A stretch of DNA of 7,493 nt, taken from positions 1-7,493 of the forward strand of contig JAGQLH010000066.1 in the NCBI GenBank assembly GCA_020429465.1, read 5' to 3'. Shown here in pieces: positions 1 to 6,500 of the stretch. The number at the start of each line of letters is the position of its first letter. The stretch's first letter is position 1. The stretch is from Candidatus Dojkabacteria bacterium. GTDB lineage: Bacteria; Patescibacteriota; Dojkabacteria; B142; WJKM01. The notes under the pieces were generated by a model. It saw nothing but the letters and a program-made list of their open reading frames with translations. It was not told where the DNA came from and ran no database searches. The position numbers were made by a program, and so were the translations under genes.

Positions 1-717
1 ATCTGAAACATCTTGTTGTACCTCAAATACAATGTTTCCATCAGGAATTACTGTGTTATCTTCTTCCCACGAATGGTGAATACCACCTATTGTATTACTT
101 ACTATTGTATCGGCTTCAGGCGTAAGAACATTGACAAATTGTTCTGGATTGTTAAGTTCTATAAAGCGTTTCAACTCAAGTCGGGCATCGTCTACTTTCA
201 TCTTCTTTTTTTGTACAGCTTTAGACAATTCTTGAGTTTTTTCATAAATTGACTCACAAATTGCTTGATACTGCTTTACATCAACTCCCTCTCTCAAACC
301 TAGTGTTATCTTTCCTTTTGCAAAGAAATACCATGACTCTTGTTTTGGTAGGTAATCTCCTGATTTAAATTTAGAGTGTATTTGATATGAATTACCTTTA
401 GCTTGAGTAAATTTGATAAGAATTTCTGGTACTCTTCGTCGACCAAATACTTCTTTTAAATTTAGTTTTTCGAAATCAATGATTCCTTTTACTTTATTAA
501 CCAACTTTTCATCCTCTACATCATTTGAGCCAATTAAGTAAGGCATTTTGTCTACTTTTACTTTATCAAGTTCAGTCATTGGGACAAGTTTTGATCCTGA
601 CCAGAATTCGTACGATTGACCAATACGCTCTTTTACTGAAAGCCCTTTAGTCTCAGGGATATGTGATCCTCCCCATGTTGGTTGTTGAATTAATTTAGGA
701 ATTACATAGTAAATCAT
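1..717 (-). CDS. manA: Mannose-6-phosphate isomerase, class I (ManA-like), 3' end outside the window
   Basis: The frame is open from ATG 715-717 to the left edge (239 codons, no stop), so the C-terminus is missing. Type I phosphomannose isomerases are cytosolic zinc cupin enzymes that interconvert mannose-6-phosphate and fructose-6-phosphate, linking glycolysis to GDP-mannose and glycan synthesis. Family landmarks appear in order: N-terminal PTWGG (residues 13-17), the QIH pair (Q112, H114), QESWY with E127, then GGIHHS with H214, and FEVQQDVSD (231-239), which matches the family's E-x-QQ-x-SD-x-TYR segment cut off by the window. Q112, H114, E127 and H214 fit the four zinc ligands. By comparison with about 315 aa Bacillus-type enzymes, some 70-100 residues are missing. 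The start is 63 nt after the methyltransferase stop and has no Shine-Dalgarno motif. A ManA-family sugar isomerase of other specificity cannot be excluded. Family assignment is firm; exact substrate is inferred. Confidence 0.85.
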   Translation of the reverse strand, partial: MIYYVIPKLIQQPTWGGSHIPETKGLSVKERIGQSYEFWSGSKLVPMTELDKVKVDKMPYLIGSNDVEDEKLVNKVKGIIDFEKLNLKEVFGRRRVPEILIKFTQAKGNSYQIHSKFKSGDYLPKQESWYFFAKGKITLGLREGVDVKQYQAICESIYEKTQELSKAVQKKKMKVDDARLELKRFIELNNPEQFVNVLTPEADTIVSNTIGGIHHSWEEDNTVIPDGNIVFEVQQDVSD

Positions 718-740
718 AGTGTGAGTAATACTGTTATGAA

Positions 741-770
741 TATATAGAAATCTGTTGAATTATACTGCAA
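741..770 (-). promoter_or_regulatory. Possible weak sigma-70-like promoter for the manA-like gene
   Basis: The 63-nt gap before the manA-like start is the largest in the window. On the minus strand it contains TTGCAG (770-765), then 18 nt, then TATATA (746-741), about 23 nt before the ATG. An alternative reading is a perfect TATAAT at 764-759 with no recognisable -35 element. The gap is AT-rich, so such matches are expected by chance. No hairpin plus T-run terminator for the upstream genes was seen here. Confidence 0.25.
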
Positions 771-780
771 ATAGAGTAGT

Positions 781-1368
781 TTAGGATACTGCCTGTTTGT
801 TTCGCGCTAGAATAACCCAAGAATTATGTGAATCTTGGTAGAGTTCAAGTATGTCAAAGTATGCGCTAACGACTGATTCTAAAAACTCTTTTTCAAAGTA
901 TACTTGTGTGACACTCGGCTGTATTATAGCAGTTTGATTCGATGGGACAACGAACATCGCCAATCCCCCTTCTTTTACAACCCGATTGATTCCTCCCAGG
1001 ATATCTTCAAGTTCTTTGGGATCTTCTAAATAATGTATGCTATTTATACTAACTAAGGCATCAAATTCATCTTTAGAGAATTGGATCAAATCCTCCTTAA
1101 AATCAGCGATATAAACCTTTCCTTCTAATCCCTTCTCACGTAACCAGTCTTCAGCCAAATGCGCTGCACTTGGGGCATAATCAATCCCTGTAACCATGAA
1201 ACCGGCTTCAGCTAAGGGAAGCAGGTTACAACCAGTCCCGCACCCAAGGTCAAGAATATTTAGAACGTCATGCTCTCCGAGTAGATCTATAAATTTTGAA
1301 AGGTCTTCATGGGGGAGTAAGTAGAATCTATCATTATTTTTATAGAATTCGTTCCACTTTTTATGCAT
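781..1368 (-). CDS. Class I SAM-dependent methyltransferase of unknown substrate
   Basis: This is a 195-aa cytosolic protein with a complete Rossmann-like methyltransferase core. The SAM-binding motif I is ILDLGCGTG (residues 38-46). GIDYA (61-65) supplies the acidic residue D63 at the end of strand 2, which normally contacts the ribose. The IADF segment (87-90) with D89 fits motif III, and FDALVSINSIHYL (102-114) fits motif IV. The C-terminal half has the usual SILxRVVKEGG-like helix (NRVVKEGG) and strands. The N-terminus WNEFYKN resembles small TehB/UbiE-like methyltransferases of the Methyltransf_11/25 group. It starts 6 nt after the parA stop, which indicates translational coupling or at least co-transcription. 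The substrate cannot be inferred from the sequence; small-molecule, lipid-precursor or protein substrates are all possible. The start is supported by the fit to family length and the lack of room for a longer frame without entering parA. Confidence 0.85.
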   Translation of the reverse strand: MHKKWNEFYKNNDRFYLLPHEDLSKFIDLLGEHDVLNILDLGCGTGCNLLPLAEAGFMVTGIDYAPSAAHLAEDWLREKGLEGKVYIADFKEDLIQFSKDEFDALVSINSIHYLEDPKELEDILGGINRVVKEGGLAMFVVPSNQTAIIQPSVTQVYFEKEFLESVVSAYFDILELYQDSHNSWVILARNKQAVS

Positions 1369-1374
1369 TGCAAT

Positions 1375-2154
1375 TTACTTGCTAAATGATGTTATAAATT
1401 CCTCGGCTAGTTTCTTGTACGCATCTGCACCCGATGAATTAGAATCATATTCAACAATTGATTTACCATGTGATGGTGCTTCAGAAAGACGGATGTTTCG
1501 GGGAATAATTGTTTCAAAAACTCTATCACCGAATACTTTATGTACTTCACTTATTACATCTTTTGCAAGATTTGTTCGAGCATCAAACATTGTCATAATT
1601 ACTCCACCAATTTTTAGATTACTATTGAGTTTTGATTTAACGAGCTTAACTGTATTAAGAAGTTGGCCAAGTCCTTCAAGAGCGAAATATTCTGTCTGAA
1701 CCGGGATGCAGACTCGATCTGCAGCCGTAAGTGCATTTATTGTCAGTAATCCTAATGAAGGAGGGCAATCTATGAGTACAAAGTCAAAGACATGATGAGC
1801 TTTTTCGAGAGCATCACGTAGGATTGTTTCTCTTGAGACCATATTTACTAACTCTATTTCTGCACCTGCCAGATCAATACTTGATGGAATTAGTGTTAAG
1901 TTATCGCTACGAGTTTGGAATAGTACTTCATTAAATTCTTTTTGACTAGTAAGGAGATCATAAACACTTCCTGCTAGTGAATCATTTTCCGTTAGGCTTT
2001 GTGCACTATATCCTAGGCCCGAAGTCAGGTTAGCTTGAGGATCGAGATCTATAAGACAAGTCTTTTTCCCAAGTGCGGCCAAATATGATCCTAAGTTCAA
2101 TGTTGTTGTAGTTTTTCCAACTCCTCCTTTTTGATTTGCAAATGCAACGATCAT
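1375..2154 (-). CDS. parA: ParA/Soj-family partitioning ATPase
   Basis: This 259-aa protein is a deviant-Walker P-loop ATPase that dimerises on ATP, binds DNA non-specifically and, with a ParB-parS complex, moves chromosomes, plasmids or other cargo. The N-terminus is canonical: NQKGGVGKTT (residues 7-16), with the signature lysine K9 and P-loop lysine K14. LIDLDPQANLTSGLG (34-48) is the A' motif, and VLIDCPPSLG (126-135) is the Walker B region. The PVQTEYFALEGL segment and the late IPRNIRLSEAPSHGKS segment are typical of the Soj branch rather than MinD, and no MinD-like amphipathic C-terminal helix is evident. Length matches chromosomal Soj proteins (about 250-260 aa). It begins 11 nt after the second lepB and is followed by a methyltransferase instead of parB. 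No parB and no parS palindrome were seen in the window, so the partner must be elsewhere. Family is certain; a chromosome-segregation role is inferred. Confidence 0.93.
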   Translation of the reverse strand: MIVAFANQKGGVGKTTTTLNLGSYLAALGKKTCLIDLDPQANLTSGLGYSAQSLTENDSLAGSVYDLLTSQKEFNEVLFQTRSDNLTLIPSSIDLAGAEIELVNMVSRETILRDALEKAHHVFDFVLIDCPPSLGLLTINALTAADRVCIPVQTEYFALEGLGQLLNTVKLVKSKLNSNLKIGGVIMTMFDARTNLAKDVISEVHKVFGDRVFETIIPRNIRLSEAPSHGKSIVEYDSNSSGADAYKKLAEEFITSFSK

Positions 2155-2165
2155 AGTGTTCTTGA

Positions 2166-2813
2166 TTAGTCTGATAAAGTAACTTCAATATTTGGATTCG
2201 CTTCGTGCTCATCTGGCTCAGTTTCTCCAATTGGAATAATACCTAACCTATTTATCGGGAGTATACGAAGTTCTGCAGGTCCGATGATATCTTCAAAATG
2301 AACAAATCCTACATCCTGATGTCTAGAGTCGAGACTATTAGTTCGGTTATCCCCAAGCACAATGTAGCTTTCTTCGGGTACGGTAACTTCAATACCCTCA
2401 CGCAGAAAGTTACCGGCTGATGTTTTAATATCATCAGATAAGTAAAGTTCATGAATAGTTTCCCCATTTATGATAATTCTATTTCCTTCGAGAAGGACTG
2501 TATCACCAGGAATCGCTATTATTCTTTTGATAAAAGCTTCTTTTCCAGGTTTTTCAAAGATGATAATTTGTCCGTGGTGATAGTCCCATCCGAGTCGCTT
2601 TCCTAGCTCACTTGTACTTAGATGGTGTTTAAATCTACTTGTAAGGATGAGTTCGTCAGGCAGTACGTTTGGATACATAGAAGAACCTTGTACTTGATTT
2701 GGTGTTGCTATGAAATAGTAAATGAAACCAGTCAAAATAAGCGCAGTTATGATGGTCTGTGCTGTTTCTTTCAAAAATGAAAGAATACTATCTCTTGAAA
2801 ATAATGTACTCAT
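2166..2813 (-). CDS. lepB: Signal peptidase I, second tandem copy
   Basis: This 215-aa membrane serine protease (S26 family) removes signal peptides from Sec- or Tat-exported preproteins at the outer face of the membrane. One transmembrane segment spans about residues 18-36. The catalytic serine lies in QGSSMYP (S45) and the general-base lysine in FIKRIIAIPGD (K96). The conserved C-terminal box GDNRTNSLDSR covers 154-164. The box that usually reads RGDIVVF is HHGQIIIF here (79-86), a noticeable divergence from the upstream paralogue. The last 20 or so residues form an acidic tail (GETEPDEHEANP) not needed by the fold. It follows the first lepB by 18 nt and precedes parA by 11 nt, with no Shine-Dalgarno motif. 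The catalytic dyad is intact, so activity is expected. Whether it has its own substrate set is not visible. Confidence 0.93.
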   Translation of the reverse strand: MSTLFSRDSILSFLKETAQTIITALILTGFIYYFIATPNQVQGSSMYPNVLPDELILTSRFKHHLSTSELGKRLGWDYHHGQIIIFEKPGKEAFIKRIIAIPGDTVLLEGNRIIINGETIHELYLSDDIKTSAGNFLREGIEVTVPEESYIVLGDNRTNSLDSRHQDVGFVHFEDIIGPAELRILPINRLGIIPIGETEPDEHEANPNIEVTLSD

Positions 2814-2831
2814 AAAGAATGTATGAAAAAT

Positions 2832-3467
2832 TTAAGTAACATACTCTATCTCACCTGCTCCAATGAAGCCAAAATCTTCAAATGGCCAATATCGTAAAAA
2901 TACTCTTCCTTTTATATGTTCTCGAGAAACAAATCCAATATCGCTAAACCGTGAATCTTTACTATTATTTCTATTATCCCCCATTAAAAAATAGTGTCCA
3001 ATGGGTACTACTTTTGTTTCTCCTTCGGATATGAATGAATATGTATTTGTTCTCCATTGGGGACTATCCGGTATATACATTTCATGTATCTCAGTGTTAT
3101 TAATGTATATCTTACCACTTTGGATCATTATCTCATCCCCTGGAAGAGCAATAACTCTCTTAATAAAATCATCATGTCCTGGTTTTTGAAAAATAACAAC
3201 ATCACCTCTTCTGTAATTATAATTACGTTCCTTCATAAACTCTTTATCACCAATTATTTGAATAATTTTATTGGTGAAGAGTAATTCGTTGTCGTGAAAG
3301 TTAGGTTCCATGGATTGTCCATCAACTTGGTTTGGTATCACAAGGAACAAATACGAAACAACGAACAAAGCCAGTACAATTACTATCGCCTGAAGTGCAT
3401 CCATAAAAAAACCACCGACACCTTTTTTGGTCCTTGGTAAACTATGTAAAAATGGATTTTCAGACAT
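2832..3467 (-). CDS. lepB: Signal peptidase I, first tandem copy
   Basis: This 211-aa S26-family signal peptidase has an N-terminal cytosolic stretch with basic residues (PRTKKG, 11-16) and a single transmembrane helix at about 24-44. The periplasmic or extracellular catalytic domain carries the serine in VDGQSMEP (S52), box C as RRGDVVIF (86-93), the lysine in FIKRVIALPGD (K103) and box E GDNRNNSKDSR (163-173). All catalytic boxes are closer to consensus than in the downstream copy. The two proteins share layout, length and the PNQV segment before the serine, so they look like an old tandem duplication. The ATG at 3465-3467 is preferred; an ATG ten bases upstream is out of frame and stops after five codons. 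The gene follows ileS after 48 nt. In many bacteria the signal peptidase next to ileS is the lipoprotein enzyme LspA, but this is clearly type I. Confidence 0.94.
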   Translation of the reverse strand: MSENPFLHSLPRTKKGVGGFFMDALQAIVIVLALFVVSYLFLVIPNQVDGQSMEPNFHDNELLFTNKIIQIIGDKEFMKERNYNYRRGDVVIFQKPGHDDFIKRVIALPGDEIMIQSGKIYINNTEIHEMYIPDSPQWRTNTYSFISEGETKVVPIGHYFLMGDNRNNSKDSRFSDIGFVSREHIKGRVFLRYWPFEDFGFIGAGEIEYVT

Positions 3468-3515
3468 GGGCAGACATTTTTAATTTCTCAATTCTAACGT
3501 AATTAGTATACAGTA
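3468..3515 (-). promoter_or_regulatory. ileS-lepB intergenic leader, possible -10 element only
   Basis: This 48-nt AT-rich gap contains TATACT (3510-3505 on the minus strand), which could act as a -10 box with a leader of about 30 nt. The position 17 nt upstream reads ACCATC, which is a poor -35. No terminator hairpin is visible, so read-through from ileS is the simpler explanation. Confidence 0.15.
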
Positions 3516-6500
3516 TTATTCAGCATCGATGGTGAGTTTCATTCCATTTATCTTTAATTCCTTACCTTCAAGTGAATCAACAATAGTAATACTTTTTGCA
3601 TTCACTCCCAATTTTAATTCTTCTTCGTTATTAGTAAAAAGTTCTCGTAGGCTATCGTCATGAATCTGCACAGTAAGACTGATTTCATCTCCAAATGCAA
3701 AACCAGATCTTTTCCTAAATGCTTGAATATTTCGTATTGTTTCTCTAAGAAGACCTTCACGCGCAAGTTCTGGCGAAATATTTGAATCAAGAGTAATTTT
3801 TGCATGAGATGAATGATCTTGAGTACTAACGAATCCATCTGCTGATGTTTGTTCATCCTTAGTTATTACATTCTTTACGTTTAACTCTTCTTGAATGATT
3901 TCATTCATCCAAGGTGTGGCTTTAACTCCGTCACCAAAATAAACTTCTGCTGTTGCGAGTGGTTGCCTTACCTTTAATCCGTTTTCAACTCGAAGTGATT
4001 GGCCTAAGCTACTAATTGTTCGTACTGCATCCATCTGGGTAAGCAGCTCAGCATGTTTTTCCAAGAGCTCTTCATCCACTTCAGGATAGTCACATAAATG
4101 AATAGAAATAGGATTTTTTGATGTATCAACTAGGTTCTGATAAATTCCATCTGCAACAAATGGAGCAAATGGACTGATAAGTTTTATGTATTCAATCAAA
4201 ACAAAATACAGAGTTGCAAGTGCATTAGTGTCTCCATCTCTAAATCTATCTCGAGAACGACGGATATACCATTTTGATAGTTCAATAAGAAACGTCGGTA
4301 GTGCATTTGTCGCTCCTGGTATATCATAACGATCAAGTTTATCAGTAATTTCTGCTGTGAGCGCATGGAGTTTGCTAATAATCCAAATATCAAGGGTATT
4401 ATCTGTATTTTCAGGAATAGTGCGAATATCTTCAGGTGGTGTCCAATTGTGTATATCTACGTACGTTAAGAAAAATGAATAGCTATTCCATAACGGTAAA
4501 ATGAATTCCCGAAGTTGTCCTTTTATTGCATTCTCATCAATATCTACATTTTCACCTTTAAGTAATGGAGTAGAGAGCATATACATACGAAGTGCATCCC
4601 CTCCATATTGTTGAATTACACCTTTAGGGTCCGGGTAATTACCGTAGCTTTTACTCATCTTCCTTCCATCATTACCCATAATTACACCTGAAACAACAAC
4701 ATTCTTAAAACTTGGTTTATCAAGCATTGCAGTTGAAATTACATGCATAACATAGAACCATGCACGAGTTTGTGCAATATATTCAGTAATGTAGTCAGCT
4801 GGGAAATTAGCTTCAAAGTCCGCTTTATTTTCAAAAGGATAATGTTTTTGTGCATACGGCATAGATGCTGATTCCATCCATACGTCTAGTGTTTCAGAAA
4901 CCCGATGGAGTTCAGGGACCGAATCTCCCTTAAGTACGATATTGTCGATTACTGGTCGATGTAGATCAAGTAGCTTTCCTTCATAGAGATAGAGAGGGAA
5001 TACTTCACCCCATTCAATAGATCCCTTCAAATAGGTTGTGTACTTATCACCTTCTAGTATGTGGCGTAGAGATGCTAAAACTTCTGCATGGGTACAGATT
5101 ACAAGTGTTTTTCCTTTATACGAATTATATAGGTCTTGAATTGTTTGCCTATCTTGGTTAACGAACGGTTCAATGATTTTTTGTACAACATCTTCAGGTT
5201 CATGCTTAAGGCTTTTTACTCCAAATTCATCCTTTCGGGCGTAGAGGTCTTCTTTTCGTTGTGATGATCCAAATCGATCATCGGGTGTTATTTCAACCCC
5301 GACAGATTGAGCATATGGTGTGATTGTTTCTATACAGCGTTGCATAGATGAACTAAGGATAGCATCTGGTTTTAGATCATTGAGCAATTTGATTATGTTT
5401 TGTGCTTGATTTTTGCCTCGCTCAGTGAGTGAAACATCAGCATCTTTACCAGAACCAATATCACCATGTCGTACAAAAATTATTTTTGTAATTGCGTCAT
5501 TGCGTGCCATAAGTTCATCTCGAGACCCTATAACTATTTCTTCAATTACTTCGCCTTCGTCGTTTTTTGCGTGCCAAACAGGCATTGGTGTTCCCCAGTA
5601 ACGAGATCGAGAAATTCCCCAATCTGGTGCAGTCTCTAATCCTTTCTTAAATCGTCCTTCTTTAATGTGATCTGGTACCCAGTTAATTTCTTCGTTATTA
5701 GCAATAAGATTTTTCTTTATTTTCTGAACATCTATAAACCAAGAAGGTTGTGCTTTCTGAATGAGAGGGGTCTCACATCGATAACAGAATGGATATCGGT
5801 GAGTTATTTTCTCAATTTTAAGTAATTGATTTTGTTGAACAAGATCTATAACTATATGTTTATTCGCATCCTTGTAATATATACCAGCGTAATCTCGGAT
5901 AGAAGATCTGAATTTACCTTCATCATCTACTGTAAGCATCATGGTAAGATTATTTGCTTTCCCCATTTCGCTATCAATTTCCCCAAAGCCAGGTGCAGAA
6001 TGAACAATTCCTACTCCCTCATCTGCTGTAACCATTCCTTCGTATTCGTAGACTTTGAAATCATTTTCGTTCCCAGGAATAAAATTGAATAATGGTTGGT
6101 AGGTTAAACCGAGTAATTTTTCTCCTTTGAACTCTTCTACTATTTCATAGGAAAAGTTCTCTAAGACTTCTTCTGCACGTTCTTTACCAAGAATGAGGTA
6201 TTCATGGTAAGTTTTAGAAGAAATAACTGGTTCGAATGAATTTACTAGTTCGTCTGAATCATTATTATTGTAGTAGTCAAGGACTTTTTGGGCATATGCA
6301 CGGTGAGGGCGGTATGTCATGCTATTGAGGAACTTATCCTCATCGATCCAAACGACATCAAAATCTTCCCCTTCTTCTAATTGTCGTTTTTGTTGTTTTT
6401 CATTTTCCAACTCTACAAGAAATACATCATAAGCCCTATCATTAATGTTGCCAGATTTAGAAGGCCATTGGTAATTATTTGTACCGAGTTTTTTTACAAG

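Noticed and set aside
13..252. Plus-strand 79-codon open frame
   Set aside because: It lies antisense to the recognisable ManA-family coding sequence and has no family features of its own.
1366..1374. ATTGCAATG before the methyltransferase, also seen around the internal Met of ileS (7434-7442)
   Set aside because: The second copy is inside a conserved coding segment, so a shared initiation motif is not supported.
1379..1699. Plus-strand 106-codon open frame
   Set aside because: Antisense shadow of parA with no recognisable domain.
3475..3477. Upstream ATG before the first lepB gene
   Set aside because: It is ten bases upstream, out of frame, and reaches a stop after five codons. The repeated ATGTCTG around it is too short to call a repeat.
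5413..6092. Plus-strand open frames of 62 and 88 codons
   Set aside because: Both are antisense to conserved IleRS sequence, including the histidine phosphatase start and the editing domain.
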